Part shown: piece by piece, positions 8,218 to 17,620 of the stretch
How positions within the stretch are numbered: position 1 is the first letter of the stretch
How the letters are laid out: each line of letters opens with the position of its first letter
NCBI RefSeq assembly: GCF_007833165.1
Contig: NZ_VOBQ01000008.1
Location: 248,001 to 312,000 of the forward strand
Source: Caenimonas sedimenti
Lineage (GTDB): Bacteria; Pseudomonadota; Gammaproteobacteria; Burkholderiales; Burkholderiaceae_C
Length of the DNA stretch: 64,000 nucleotides
Direction: 5' to 3'
The notes under the pieces: generated by a model
Database searches by the model: none
Told to the model about the DNA's origin: nothing
The model's input: only the letters and a program-made list of their open reading frames with translations
Made by a program: the position numbers and the translations under genes

Positions 8218-9369
8218 CTAGTCGAACAACAACCGAGTCGGATGGGCCAGCCCGTCGACGATCTCGTTCAGCAGGGCGGCCCCACCGACCCCGTCGAGCA
8301 CCCGGTGGTCGACCGACAATACCAGCGCGATCTCGCGCCGCAGCGCCGGCTGGCCTCGCGCGTCGGGCCGGAAGAGCTCGCGCACGCTGCCGACACCGAG
8401 GATCATCGACTGGCCCGGCACGATGATCGAGGTCATCGCGGTCAGGCCGTGCATGCCCGCATTCGACACCGTGATGGCCCCACCGGCCATGTCGTCGGCA
8501 GCCAGCCGGCCCGCGCGGGCGCGCTCGGCCAGGGTATTGGCCCCGCGCGCAAGGTTGACCAGGCTCAGACGCCCGGCATCGCGCACGATTGGCACGCGCA
8601 GGCCGTGCTCGGTATGCACTGCCACCCCGACGTCGCTGCCATCGAGCTCCAGCGCGCCCTGCGGCGTCCAGACGCGATTCAGCTCGGGCAGCGCACGCAG
8701 GGCCCGGCCCACGGCTGCGACAAGGAAGTGGTTGAGCGTCAGCCGCGGCTCGGTCTCGGGGTCTTTCAGTTTGGCGTAAAGGTCAAGCAGGCTCGAAACC
8801 TCGGCTTCGCGCGCCAAATAGAAGTGCGGGATGTCCTGCTTGGCGGCGGTCAGCCGCGCGGCCGTGGCCTGCTGCACCGCGGTGAACGGCTGCAGGCGCC
8901 CGGTTGCCGTGCCGGGCTTCACTGGCGCCGGCGGCGGCGAGGGCACAAGCGTCGGTGGAGGAGTGGATGTCCGCGCTTTCAGCACCGCATCGAGATCGCG
9001 CGCCCTCACGCGACCCCGTGGCCCCGAACCCGTCACGTCGGCGAGCGCAATCTGATGGTCGCGCGCAAGACGGCGAGCGAACGGTGTCACCGGCCGGCGT
9101 GTGAGCGTGGCGGCCGTGTCGACCACGGCGGGTGCGGGCGTCGACAGCATGCTGTCGTCCCAGTGCCCGACCACCGCACCGACCGGCACGGTCTCGCCCA
9201 CCGCGACCAACGGAGCGCCCATCACGCCATCGCTTTCGGCCGCGATTTCCGTCGCCGCCTTGTCGTTCTCGACCACGAACACGCAATCGCCGGCCTTGAA
9301 GCGCGCGCCGGGCGCGAGTGTCCATTCGGCCAGCGAGCCCTCGGTCATCGTCAGACCCAGCTTGGGCAT
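8218..9369 (-). CDS. Dihydrolipoamide acyltransferase (E2) of a 2-oxoacid dehydrogenase complex
   Basis: 383 residues from the ATG at 9369 (MPKLGLTMTEGSLAEW). An in-frame GTG 18 bp upstream is an alternative. One lipoyl domain carries the lipoylated Lys in VVENDKAATEIA (about residue 41). A peripheral subunit-binding domain follows (VTPFARRLARDHQIALADV), then a Pro-rich linker and the acyltransferase domain with the DHRVLDG active-site motif near the C-terminus. With E1alpha and E1beta encoded just upstream it would form a pyruvate/acetoin/branched-chain-type complex. No E3 gene is seen nearby, so a shared E3 is expected. Confidence 0.92.
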   Translation of the reverse strand: MPKLGLTMTEGSLAEWTLAPGARFKAGDCVFVVENDKAATEIAAESDGVMGAPLVAVGETVPVGAVVGHWDDSMLSTPAPAVVDTAATLTRRPVTPFARRLARDHQIALADVTGSGPRGRVRARDLDAVLKARTSTPPPTLVPSPPPAPVKPGTATGRLQPFTAVQQATAARLTAAKQDIPHFYLAREAEVSSLLDLYAKLKDPETEPRLTLNHFLVAAVGRALRALPELNRVWTPQGALELDGSDVGVAVHTEHGLRVPIVRDAGRLSLVNLARGANTLAERARAGRLAADDMAGGAITVSNAGMHGLTAMTSIIVPGQSMILGVGSVRELFRPDARGQPALRREIALVLSVDHRVLDGVGGAALLNEIVDGLAHPTRLLFD

Positions 9370-9391
9370 GAGCCAGTCTCTACGCACTCCG

Positions 9392-10177
9392 TCAGGTCCC
9401 TTTGAATTCGGCCTTGCGCTTCTCGAGAAACGCGCGGCAGCCCTCGTGCGCATCGTCGCTGTCGAGCACTAGGCCGATCATCGCCTGCTCGTGCGCGAGC
9501 GCTGCGGGCAGCGGCATCTCGAGCCCCTGGCGCAGGGTGCGCTTGAGAAGCTTGAGCACCAGCGGCGACTTCTCCGCGATGCGCGTCGCCAGCGCCAGGG
9601 TCTCGTCGAGCAGCCTCGCTCGCGGCACTGTGCGGTTGCACAGCCCGAGCGCTACCGCCTCGGCGGCGGTGATTTGGTCGCCGGTGAACATCAGCTCCTT
9701 GGCGCGGCACAGCGGAATCTGGCGAATCAAACGCTGCGTGCCGCCCGCGCCGGGAAACAGGCCCAGCGTGATCTCGGGCAGACCGAGCTTGGCTTCCTCG
9801 GCCACCAGGCGGATGTCCAGCGCCAGCAGCAGCTCGGTGCCACCGCCGAGCGCCCAACCGTTGACGGCGCCTAGCGTCGGCTTGTCGCAATTGTCGAAGC
9901 GAGTGAACAGGCGATGGATCACTTCGGCGAACTGTTCGTAGTGCTGCAGCCCCCGCCGGCTGTCGAGATCGGCGATGTCGCCACCGGCCACGAAGGCTCG
10001 TTCGCCTGCGCCGGTGACAACGATGGCGCGCACCGCATCGTCGGCCTCGAAGGCCGCGAGCGCGGCGTCGAGCGCGTGCATGGTGGGTACGTCGATCGCG
10101 TTCAATGTCTTCGGCCGGTTGATCGTCAGCAGGCCCACCGGGCCGCGCTTTTCGCTCAGGATGCTGTCGTTCGACAT
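9392..10177 (-). CDS. Enoyl-CoA hydratase/isomerase
   Basis: 261 residues from the ATG at 10177, which has a good GGAG ribosome site 6 nt upstream. An alternative ATG at 10195 overlaps the E1beta stop (ATGA) and would add six residues. Crotonase motifs are AFVAGGDIADLDS, NGWALGGGTELLLALDIRL and the catalytic-Glu LGLPEITLGLFPGAGGTQRL. The C-terminus FLEKRKAEFKGT is typical. It lies within the E1/E2 block, which suggests its product or substrate links to that complex. Confidence 0.92.
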   Translation of the reverse strand: MSNDSILSEKRGPVGLLTINRPKTLNAIDVPTMHALDAALAAFEADDAVRAIVVTGAGERAFVAGGDIADLDSRRGLQHYEQFAEVIHRLFTRFDNCDKPTLGAVNGWALGGGTELLLALDIRLVAEEAKLGLPEITLGLFPGAGGTQRLIRQIPLCRAKELMFTGDQITAAEAVALGLCNRTVPRARLLDETLALATRIAEKSPLVLKLLKRTLRQGLEMPLPAALAHEQAMIGLVLDSDDAHEGCRAFLEKRKAEFKGT

Positions 10178-10191
10178 GGGTGTCTCCGTGT

Positions 10192-11175
10192 TCATTCGAG
10201 GGTGCGGCGCAACGCCTTGACGATGGCCGCGGTACCGATGTTGTAGCCCTGCTCCAGCGACTTGGCGAAGGGCACCGGCATGAAGGGCGCGCCGACGCGC
10301 ACCACCGGCGCGTCGAGCTCGTCGAAGCCTTCGTCGGCAATCGTGGCCGCGATCTCGGCGCCGACGCCGAAGGCCTGCACGGCCTCGTGCACGATCACCG
10401 CACGATGGGTGCGCGCCAGCGACGCCAGCACGGTGGCGCGGTCCCAGGGCTGCAGGCTGCGCAGGTCGATCACCTCGACCTCGACGCCCTCGCCGGCCAG
10501 CTCCCGCGCTGCCGCCAGCGAGGTGTGCACGGTCGCGCCGTAGGTCACCAGCGTCACATCACGGCCGGGGCGAACGGTGTTCGCCTTGCCGATCACGTCG
10601 CGCACCGACAGGTCGACCGGGCCCCTGCTGCCGTACAGGCCCTTGTGTTCGATGAAGATGACGGGATCCGGGTCTTCGATGGCGGCGCGCAGCAGGCCAT
10701 AAGCATCGGCCGGCGTGGCCGCACATACGACCTTGAGGCCCGGCACGTGCGCAAGCCAGGCTTCGAGACATTGCGAATGCTGCGGCCCGGCGCTCAAGCC
10801 CCCGCCGTGCGGCGTGCGCAGCACCATCGGCACGCTGCACTGGCCACCGAACATGAAGCGCGCCTTGGCCGCTTGGTTCACCAAGGCGTCCATCGCCAGC
10901 GTGATGAAGTCCATGAACATGATCTCGACGACCGGGCGCAGGCCCGACAGCGCCGCGCCGACCGCGGCGGAAACGATGCTCGCCTCAGAGATTGGGGTAT
11001 CGAGCACGCGCTTCGACCCGAACTCGTCCAGCAGGCCGCGCGTGGCCTTGAACGAGCCGCCGGGCGCGCCGATGTCCTCGCCCATCACGATGACGCGCGG
11101 ATCGGCGGCCATGCTGTCGCGCAGCGCCTGTGCGACGCTGGCCATGTACTTCATCTCGACCGGGCCGGCGCTCAC
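10192..11175 (-). CDS. 2-oxoacid dehydrogenase E1 beta subunit
   Basis: 327 residues, normal for E1 beta. Recognisable segments are VIVMGEDIGAPGGSFKATRGL, DTPISEASIVSAAVGAAL, VEIMFMDFITLAMDALVNQAAK and GAPFMPVPFAKSLE. The stop-start overlap with the E1alpha gene (ATGA at 11172-11175) shows translational coupling. With E1alpha it decarboxylates a 2-oxoacid or cleaves acetoin using thiamine diphosphate. Acetoin-type and branched-chain-type E1 cannot be told apart safely from sequence by eye. Confidence 0.92.
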   Translation of the reverse strand: MSAGPVEMKYMASVAQALRDSMAADPRVIVMGEDIGAPGGSFKATRGLLDEFGSKRVLDTPISEASIVSAAVGAALSGLRPVVEIMFMDFITLAMDALVNQAAKARFMFGGQCSVPMVLRTPHGGGLSAGPQHSQCLEAWLAHVPGLKVVCAATPADAYGLLRAAIEDPDPVIFIEHKGLYGSRGPVDLSVRDVIGKANTVRPGRDVTLVTYGATVHTSLAAARELAGEGVEVEVIDLRSLQPWDRATVLASLARTHRAVIVHEAVQAFGVGAEIAATIADEGFDELDAPVVRVGAPFMPVPFAKSLEQGYNIGTAAIVKALRRTLE

Positions 11176-12149
11176 GAGGTCATCTCCGTATAGACGCCGG
11201 CGAAGGCGGGTTCAAAGGCCGGCAGACCATCGGCACGCGCGCCCGTGACCGCCGCTTCGATGCGCTGACCAATCTCGGCGGCCGCGGCATCGAGCGCCTC
11301 GGCGGCGACACCCGCAGCGAGCAAGGCCGCGTGCGCGCGCGCCAGCGGATCGGTCCTGGCGCCCGCCTGCATCTCGTCGGCGCTGCGGTACTTCTGCGGA
11401 TCGCCTTCGAAGTGGCCGCGCACGCGGTGCGTCTTGCACTCGAGCACGCGCGGACCCAGACCCTCCCGGATCGCAGCCACCGCGCGCGCGGCGGCATCGG
11501 CGACCGCGAGCGCATCGTTGCCGTCCACACCTTCGTGAACGATGCCAAACGCCGCGGCGAGCGCGTCCAGCCGGGCCGCGAACTGGCGCGAAGTGGGCGA
11601 GAACTCGGACCAGCCGTTGTTCTCGCACACCAGCAGCAGCGGAGATTTCCACAGCGCCGACATGTTCAGCGTTTCGTGCAATACGCCCTCGGCCATCGCA
11701 CCGTCGCCGAAGAAGCTCACTGCCAACCCGTCGCTACCGAGCACCGACTGCGCCATGGCGCTACCCAACGCGATCGGTATGCCGGCACCGACGATGCCGT
11801 TGGCACCCAGGATGCCCAGGCTCGTATCGGCCACATGCATCGATCCACCGCGGCCCTGGCAGACGCCCCCTGCACGGCCCATGATCTCCTTGAAAAAGCC
11901 ATCCAGCGCCAGTCCACGTGCCAGCACATGACCGTGGCCCCGGTGCGTGGTAGCCAGCGTGTCGCCGGGCGCCAGTGCCGATGCCACGCCGGCGGCGATC
12001 GCCTCCTGGCCGACACTGAGGTGGATGAAGCCCGGCACCTCGCCGTCGGCAAACAGTTTCGTCAGTGCGGTCTCCGCCTGGCGCACCAGCAGCATCGTGC
12101 GGTACAGCGCGAACAGGCGCTCACTGCCATTCGAGGCCGCCATGCTCAT
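11172..12149 (-). CDS. 2-oxoacid dehydrogenase E1 alpha subunit
   Basis: 325 residues from the ATG at 12149 ([20 protein letters not shown]), chosen because it overlaps the stop of the upstream hydratase; an in-frame ATG at 12182 lies inside that gene. The thiamine diphosphate motif GDGAMAEGVLHETLNMS...ENNGW is complete, as are GFIHLSVGQEAIAAG and THRGHGHVLARG. The length and motifs match the acetoin dehydrogenase/pyruvate dehydrogenase E1alpha group. It is coupled to E1beta and is part of the long iclR-led operon. Confidence 0.92.
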   Translation of the reverse strand: MSMAASNGSERLFALYRTMLLVRQAETALTKLFADGEVPGFIHLSVGQEAIAAGVASALAPGDTLATTHRGHGHVLARGLALDGFFKEIMGRAGGVCQGRGGSMHVADTSLGILGANGIVGAGIPIALGSAMAQSVLGSDGLAVSFFGDGAMAEGVLHETLNMSALWKSPLLLVCENNGWSEFSPTSRQFAARLDALAAAFGIVHEGVDGNDALAVADAAARAVAAIREGLGPRVLECKTHRVRGHFEGDPQKYRSADEMQAGARTDPLARAHAALLAAGVAAEALDAAAAEIGQRIEAAVTGARADGLPAFEPAFAGVYTEMTS

Positions 12150-12955
12150 GCGCCGCCGCCAGGCTTGCGCTTGGCGGGCCACTCGAAGGCCCGCGGCTGC
12201 TTGTTCAGGAAGCGCGCCACCGCGTCCTGGTGATACTCGGTCTTCATCACCATGGCTTGCGCCGCAGCCTCGAGTTCCGCCAGCGTGTCCTGGTCGAGAT
12301 TGAAGGAACGATTGAGGATGTTCTTGGAGATTCCGATGGCCTGCGTGGCCGCGCCGTGGAAGCGCGCCGCCATCGCCAGCGCCTCGTCAAGAAGCTGGTC
12401 TTCGGGCACGACTTCGTAGACGATGCCGAGCGACCGCGCTTCCTCTGCATCGACCTCACGCGCCGAAAACACCAGTTCCTTGGCACGCATCAGGCCGACC
12501 ACTCGGGGCAGGAGATAGAACGCTCCGAGGTCGGGCACCAGCCCGACGCGGGTGAACACCGCGCAGAAGCGCGCGCTCGGCGTGGCCAGCACGAAGTCGC
12601 AGGCCAGCGTCAGGATGAAGCCGGCGCCGAAGGCCGGCCCGTGCACCGCAGCGATGACCGGCTTCTCGAGATTGACCAGCTCACGGAACCAGACATGCAA
12701 ACGGCGGATGCGGTCGCGATCGGCGAACACCGGGCGCTTCTCGGAGGACAGCGCCTTCAGGTCGCCCCCGGCGCAAAAGGCCTTGCCGCTGCCCGTGAGG
12801 ACGACGGCGCGCACCTCGGCGTTGTCGCGGGCCTCGTGCACCGCCTCTGCAATGCCCTGGCGCATTTCCAGGTCGAAGGCGTTGCGCAACTCGGGCTTGT
12901 TCAGTCGGATAACCAGTGTGGCGCCGTGACGCTCACGCAATACGGAATCGCTCAT
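12146..12955 (-). CDS. Enoyl-CoA hydratase/isomerase, PaaG-like
   Basis: 269 residues. [12 protein letters not shown] and [20 protein letters not shown] give the oxyanion hole, but the second catalytic segment reads [21 protein letters not shown], with Asp where the Glu of classical hydratases lies. That pattern is typical of PaaG/isomerase-type crotonases, so isomerisation of a 2,3- to 3,4-enoyl-CoA or a related reaction is as likely as hydration. It overlaps both neighbours by ATGA. Confidence 0.9.
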   Translation of the reverse strand: MSDSVLRERHGATLVIRLNKPELRNAFDLEMRQGIAEAVHEARDNAEVRAVVLTGSGKAFCAGGDLKALSSEKRPVFADRDRIRRLHVWFRELVNLEKPVIAAVHGPAFGAGFILTLACDFVLATPSARFCAVFTRVGLVPDLGAFYLLPRVVGLMRAKELVFSAREVDAEEARSLGIVYEVVPEDQLLDEALAMAARFHGAATQAIGISKNILNRSFNLDQDTLAELEAAAQAMVMKTEYHQDAVARFLNKQPRAFEWPAKRKPGGGA

Positions 12956-14100
12956 GTCTTGAATCCCAGGTCGCGCGCGATGATGTTGCGCTGGATGTCG
13001 CTGGTGCCTTCGCCTATCACGTAGACGAGGGCGTCGCGGTGGATACGGCCTACCGGATAGTCACGCATGATCCCGGCGCCTCCGTGGATGCGAATCGCGG
13101 CCTCGCTGACCGAAACTGCCGCCTCGCTGGCCACCAGCTTGACCTTGGCGGCGGTGGCGGAGTCCAACGTCCCTTGGTCGACCCGCCAAGCCCCGTAGTA
13201 AACGAGCCAGCGCGCGGCCTCGATCTGCGCGGCCATGTCCGCCAGGCGGTGGCCCACGGCCTGGTAGTCGCCGATGCGCTTGCCGGCCACCACGCGGTCG
13301 CGGGCGTAGGCCAGCGCCGCCTCGTAGGCTGCGCGCGCCATGCCCAGAGCGTTGGCGGCCACGCCAACGCGGTTCTCGCTCAAAGAGTCGAGGATCACCG
13401 GGTAGGTGCCTTCGCGGGCACCCAGCAGCGCCTCGTCGGGCACGAGCACGTTGTCGAAGTGGATCAATGCGGTCTCTGAGCCGCGAATGCCCTCTTTGCG
13501 CAGCTTGGTCATCGCCACGCCTGGGTTGGGCAGCTCGACGATGAACAGGCTGATCGCCGCGGGCGTCAGTTCCGACCGCGTGCGCGCGGCCACCAGCATG
13601 AAGTCGGCGATCGGCGCGTTGGTGATGTAGAGCTTGCTGCCGTCGAGCCGCCAGCCGTCGGATGTGCGGGTGGCCTTGGTGCGCAGGGCGCGCACGTTGG
13701 AACCGCCATCGGGCTCGCTCAGCGCAAATGCCGCAATTTTCTCGCCCGCGAGTGCGGGCACGAAGCAGCGCGCGCGCTGCTCCGGCGTGCCGGCGCGCCA
13801 GATCGGCCAGATGCCCAGATGCGAATGCGCAGACCAACTCGACGCGAATGCCTGGCTGCAGAAGCTCAGCTCCTCGCGGACGATGCAATCGCTGACCTTG
13901 TCCATGCCGCTACCGCCGTCTGCCTCGGGGTAGCGCACGCCGAGCAGGCCGAGTTCGCCCCAGCGGCGGAACACACCGCGCGGGAACGCCTCTTCTTCTT
14001 CGGCCCGCATCACCAGCGGCGCCAACTCTTCACGGCACATGCGGCGCACCGTTTCGCGCACAGCCTCGTGTTCGGCAGAGAAGCCAAAATTCAGGCTCAT
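12952..14100 (-). CDS. Acyl-CoA dehydrogenase
   Basis: 382 residues with all three acyl-CoA dehydrogenase domains. FAD/substrate segments are [14 protein letters not shown] and [17 protein letters not shown]. The C-terminal [43 protein letters not shown] holds the conserved EGTSDIQ motif near the catalytic Glu. It is the first enzyme gene after iclR and overlaps it by ATGA, so the two are cotranscribed. It should desaturate the acyl-CoA made by the cluster's ligase or a downstream intermediate. Confidence 0.93.
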   Translation of the reverse strand: MSLNFGFSAEHEAVRETVRRMCREELAPLVMRAEEEEAFPRGVFRRWGELGLLGVRYPEADGGSGMDKVSDCIVREELSFCSQAFASSWSAHSHLGIWPIWRAGTPEQRARCFVPALAGEKIAAFALSEPDGGSNVRALRTKATRTSDGWRLDGSKLYITNAPIADFMLVAARTRSELTPAAISLFIVELPNPGVAMTKLRKEGIRGSETALIHFDNVLVPDEALLGAREGTYPVILDSLSENRVGVAANALGMARAAYEAALAYARDRVVAGKRIGDYQAVGHRLADMAAQIEAARWLVYYGAWRVDQGTLDSATAAKVKLVASEAAVSVSEAAIRIHGGAGIMRDYPVGRIHRDALVYVIGEGTSDIQRNIIARDLGFKT

Positions 14101-14891
14101 CGATTTCCACCCTCGCCCCGCGCGGGTCCGGATACCGCCCGCGAAACAAGCGCCGCCCGGTCTCGGAGTTCCTCGCCCAGCGCCTTGATCGCGGAGCGTG
14201 GCAAATGGGCCGTGAACCCGGTTCCGCTGATGGCCATCACGGGTGTGCCGGCCGAATCCACGACAGCACAGGAAACGCTCGTCACGCCCTTGACGTAGGA
14301 GCCCAAGTCGACGGCGTAACCCTTGCGGGCCGCCTCGTCCACGCTACGCATGTAGGCGTCGAACCCCGGTGGATCGTCCCAGCGCAGAGCCTCGACGCGG
14401 CGCCGCAGCTCGGCCCGGGTCAGGCCCGAGTGGGCCGCCATGCTGCGGCCGAGCGCCGAAATGAACATCGGCAAGCGCTGCCCGACATTCATGTGTACGC
14501 GCATCGTTGCATCGTTGTCGGCACGGTCCACAAGCACCACCCGGTCCTCCGCGGCGCGATGCCAAAGCGTGGCCGTCACGCGGTGGCTTGCGGCAAGCGA
14601 TTCCAGGTGGGGATGGACAAGACGTGCGTAAGACGCGGTCTCGAGCGCGCCCTTGGCCAGCTCCACCAGCCCCAGGCCGACCCGGTAGGTCTTGGTCGCT
14701 TCGTCGAAAGTCACGAGCCTTTCGTGCACCAAGGTCTTCAGCAGATTGAAGCAGGTGCTCGAGTTCAGACCGAGGTCGCGCGAAATACGACTGACCCCCA
14801 CCGGCGTGGCGGCGATCGCAAGATAGCGCACGACCGCCAGCCCGCTGGCCAGTGCGCCGACAACTTTCTCGGGTGGTTCCATGCGGTCCAT
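14097..14891 (-). CDS. IclR-family transcriptional regulator
   Basis: 264 residues from the ATG at 14891 ([20 protein letters not shown]); a TTG at 14918 could extend it. It has the IclR winged helix (residues about 10-75: [22 protein letters not shown]) and the effector domain with [17 protein letters not shown] and [23 protein letters not shown]. It leads the minus-strand catabolic operon and is divergent from a solute-binding protein gene, so it probably controls both from the shared intergenic region in response to a pathway metabolite. Confidence 0.92.
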   Translation of the reverse strand: MDRMEPPEKVVGALASGLAVVRYLAIAATPVGVSRISRDLGLNSSTCFNLLKTLVHERLVTFDEATKTYRVGLGLVELAKGALETASYARLVHPHLESLAASHRVTATLWHRAAEDRVVLVDRADNDATMRVHMNVGQRLPMFISALGRSMAAHSGLTRAELRRRVEALRWDDPPGFDAYMRSVDEAARKGYAVDLGSYVKGVTSVSCAVVDSAGTPVMAISGTGFTAHLPRSAIKALGEELRDRAALVSRAVSGPARGEGGNR

Positions 14892-14928
14892 GCGCAACTT
14901 CGTCGATGGTGAACACAAGCGAGCGATG

Positions 14929-14958
14929 TTGACACGACGGAACGGATACGTCTACACT
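14929..14958 (+). promoter_or_regulatory. Sigma70-like promoter for the solute-binding protein gene
   Basis: TTGACA at 14929-14934 and TACACT at 14953-14958 with an 18-bp spacer form a good sigma70 promoter reading towards the gene at 15006. It lies in the divergent region shared with iclR. The AT-rich stretch between 14955 and 14990 is the only AT-rich part of this neighbourhood and may also hold the IclR operator; I see no clear palindrome there. Confidence 0.55.
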
Positions 14959-15005
14959 TTTTCTCCATACAGATGCATATTCTCTATAGCGAATGAAAGC
15001 CGACT

Positions 15006-15968
15006 ATGAACCTGACCCGACGCATGATCCTCACGCTGCCCATGCTCGCCACCGGCCCGCTGGGGGCCCAGGAGAGCTTTCCGGCCAGACCCATCACCCT
15101 CGTCATTCCGTCGGTTGCGGGCGGCATCCTTGACACGATCGGACGCATCGTGGGCCGGAGCCTGGAGCCGCTGGGCCAGGCGGTCGTTTGCCAAAACGTC
15201 CCGGGCGCCGGCAGCATCCTGGGGACCGACGTGGTCGCCAAGGCGCCCGCCGACGGCTACACGCTCGCGGTGGTTGCAACCAGCCACGCCATCAACCCGA
15301 GCGTCTACGCGAAGATGCCGTATGACACGGCTCGCGACCTGGCGCCGGTCACCCATACCGTCAACCTGACCAATTTGCTCGTCATCAGCCCCGCGGTGCA
15401 GGTCAACAACCTGCAGGAACTGATCGCGCTGGCCAAGCGCAGACCGGGCGGCCTGACCTTCGGCTCGGCGGGCATCGGCCAATCGAACCACCTCTCGGGA
15501 GAGATGCTGCGCACCGCCGCCGGCATCGACATCGTGCATGTCCCCTACAAGGGCAGCGCGTCCGCGATGAACGACGTGCTCGCCGGCCACATCTCGATGA
15601 TGTTTGTCGACCTGCTGTCGGCGATGCCGCACGTCAAGACGGGGAAGTTGAGGGTGATGGCGGCAACCGGTTTGCAGCGTTCCGCGTCGGCGCCGGAGAT
15701 CCCGACGCTGCATGAATCCGGCCTGACCGGGTTCAACGGCAATTCCTGGCTCGGGCTAGTCAGTCGCGCCGGAACGCCGAAGCCAGTCATCGACAAACTC
15801 AGCGCTGCCGTGACCCTCGCTCTGCGGGACAGTGCCATGCGCCAGCGGCTGATCGCTCAAGGTGTTGAGCCTGTCGGCGGTACCGCGGAAGAGTTCACCA
15901 GCTTCCTTGAGGTGGAAAGCAAGCGCTACGCCGCCGCCGTTGCGGCGGCCGGTATCAAGCGCGAGTAG
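15006..15968 (+). CDS. Bug/TctC-type tripartite tricarboxylate transporter substrate-binding protein
   Basis: 320 residues with an N-terminal signal (MNLTRRMILTLPMLATGPLGA) and the Bug family signature: FPARPITLVIPSVAGGILD, GAGSILGTDVVAKAPADGYTL, GIDIVHVPYKGSASAMNDVLAGHISMMF and the C-terminal EEFTSFLEVESKRYAAAV. It binds an organic acid in the periplasm. No membrane subunits are nearby, which is usual for the many orphan Bug proteins of Burkholderiales. Divergence from iclR suggests its ligand is the pathway substrate. Confidence 0.92.
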   Translation: MNLTRRMILTLPMLATGPLGAQESFPARPITLVIPSVAGGILDTIGRIVGRSLEPLGQAVVCQNVPGAGSILGTDVVAKAPADGYTLAVVATSHAINPSVYAKMPYDTARDLAPVTHTVNLTNLLVISPAVQVNNLQELIALAKRRPGGLTFGSAGIGQSNHLSGEMLRTAAGIDIVHVPYKGSASAMNDVLAGHISMMFVDLLSAMPHVKTGKLRVMAATGLQRSASAPEIPTLHESGLTGFNGNSWLGLVSRAGTPKPVIDKLSAAVTLALRDSAMRQRLIAQGVEPVGGTAEEFTSFLEVESKRYAAAVAAAGIKRE

Positions 15969-15980
15969 TCGTCTGGCCGC

Positions 15981-16412
15981 TCAGCTGGGAACCGGCCTGA
16001 AACGCGGCAACACGACTTGGTCGTTGATGGACTCACAGACCAGTTCCACAGCCATGTCGAATTGCACGGCCATGGGATCGCCGCCAACCAGTGAGCTGAT
16101 CATCCGCGGCCCTTCGGCCAATTCGACCAGCAACACGGCATAAGGCGTGTCCTGCTTGAAGGCCGGGCCCGGTGCGCGATGCACCACGCTGAAGGAGTGA
16201 ACCACGCCGCGCCCGCTGGCGGCACGATGTTCGAGGGCCTGGCTGCCGCACTGGCGACAGATGTCCTGCTGGTAGAGCTGCACGTGCCCGCAGGTCTTGC
16301 AGTGCTGAAGCAGCAAGCGACCTTCCTTCAGGCCATCCCAATAGGCCTGCGAGTCCGCATCGGGCACCGGCAACGGCTTGATGTGCGCCTCTTTCGGTTC
16401 GATGCGTCTCAC
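15981..16412 (-). CDS. DUF35 OB-fold/zinc-ribbon protein
   Basis: 143 residues from a GTG at 16412 (VRRIEPKEAHIKPLPVPD) that overlaps the TGA of the thiolase gene (GTGA); upstream in-frame codons lie inside that gene. The zinc ribbon is HCKTCGHVQLYQQDICRQCG and the OB fold carries GRGVVHSFSVVHRAPGPAF and DTPYAVLLVELAEG. It is a second thiolase/DUF35 pair, paralogous to the one at 1143-2716. Convergent with the solute-binding protein gene. Confidence 0.88.
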   Translation of the reverse strand: MRRIEPKEAHIKPLPVPDADSQAYWDGLKEGRLLLQHCKTCGHVQLYQQDICRQCGSQALEHRAASGRGVVHSFSVVHRAPGPAFKQDTPYAVLLVELAEGPRMISSLVGGDPMAVQFDMAVELVCESINDQVVLPRFRPVPS

Positions 16413-17620
16413 AGCGTGGCTTCCGTGCCCAGGATGGTCGTGGCCTGCGTCGCGAACCCTGCGCCCAGGCTGTGGACGAGTCCGAGTTCCGCGCCGGGGA
16501 CCTGGCGATCCCCGCAGGTTCCCCGGAGCTGCTCCATCACCTCCAGAAAATGGAGCAGCGATCCCGGCATGCCGGGATGCGCGAACGACAGCAACCCGCC
16601 GTGCGTGTTGCAAGGGATGCTGCCGCCGTAAGTGATCTGCCGGTCGTCCACGAACCTTCCGCCCTCTCCCTTGGGGCAGAACCCCAGATCCTCGAGCATC
16701 ATGATGACGGTGCCGGTGAAGCAGTCGTAGACACCGGCTACGTCGATGTCGCGTGGCGTACATCCGGCCATCGCGTAAGCCTTGGCGCTGGACTGGACCG
16801 CACCGGTGGTGGTCAGCGACGGCATCAGGAAGATGTGCTCGTGCGTGTAGCACTCGCCGGCACCCAGGATGTAGATCGGCTTGCTCTTGAACTCGCCGAC
16901 GCGGTCCGCGGAACTCACGATGAAGGCCGCTGCACCGTCGGAGATCAGGGAGCAGTCAAGCTTGTGATAAGGTGTCGTCACCCAGCCGGAACTCAGGACG
17001 TCATCGACCGTGATCGGCCCGGTGGTCTGTGCCCCGGGCGTGCGCAAGGCGTGCTCGCGATGAATGACCGCCACCTTGGCGAACTGCTCCGACGTCGTTC
17101 CGAACTCCAACATGTGCCGGTGTGCCGTCATCGCGAAAGTATTGGCCACAGGAATGCCGAACGGCATCTCGTACTGCTGATCCCGGCTCTCCGTCATCGA
17201 GCGCAATGCCAGATCGGGCGAAAGACCGGTCAGCAGGCTGTCGGCGCCGAGGACGAGCACGTTCTCGGCCAAGCCGCCCGCGATCGCCGCCGCCGCGATG
17301 TTGAACATCGTCGCCGCCGTCGCGCCCGACACCTGCAGCGTGTTCGAGAAGGTCGGCACGATACCGAAGTATTCGCTGAACGCGACGCTGAAGCGATGGA
17401 ATGGGGCGGCGAACGCGACGCTGGTCAAGACGCCGTCGATGGCGCCTCTTTCGATGCCCGCGTCCGTAAGGGCGGCTTTGGCGGCGTCGCAGGCCAACGC
17501 CATGGTGCTGCGGCCCGGGACCCGCCCGACGGCGGATCGTCCCGCGCCGACGATTGCCGTGCGGCCGCGAATGCTTCGCGACGAAGGCCGCGACGAAGAA
17601 GAAGGGCATGCATCAAGCAT
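16409..17620 (-). CDS. Thiolase / lipid-transfer-like acyl-CoA C-C cleaving enzyme
   Basis: 403 residues. RTAIVGAGRSAVGRVPGRSTMALA opens the thiolase fold; LDCSLISDGAAAFIVSSADR, GAGECYTHEHIFLMPSLTTTGA and NTHGGLLSFAHPGMPGSLLHFLEVMEQLRG follow the same order as in the 1565-2716 protein. The first 15-20 residues are Ser/Arg-rich and may not be translated. It forms a two-gene operon with the DUF35 gene, under a separate promoter that carries the AACGAACG core. Confidence 0.88.
   Translation of the reverse strand: MLDACPSSSSRPSSRSIRGRTAIVGAGRSAVGRVPGRSTMALACDAAKAALTDAGIERGAIDGVLTSVAFAAPFHRFSVAFSEYFGIVPTFSNTLQVSGATAATMFNIAAAAIAGGLAENVLVLGADSLLTGLSPDLALRSMTESRDQQYEMPFGIPVANTFAMTAHRHMLEFGTTSEQFAKVAVIHREHALRTPGAQTTGPITVDDVLSSGWVTTPYHKLDCSLISDGAAAFIVSSADRVGEFKSKPIYILGAGECYTHEHIFLMPSLTTTGAVQSSAKAYAMAGCTPRDIDVAGVYDCFTGTVIMMLEDLGFCPKGEGGRFVDDRQITYGGSIPCNTHGGLLSFAHPGMPGSLLHFLEVMEQLRGTCGDRQVPGAELGLVHSLGAGFATQATTILGTEATL

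Noticed and set aside
8242..9405. Plus-strand open frame of 387 codons opposite the E2 gene
   Set aside because: Shadow of the E2 acyltransferase gene, which has intact lipoyl and DHRVLDG motifs.
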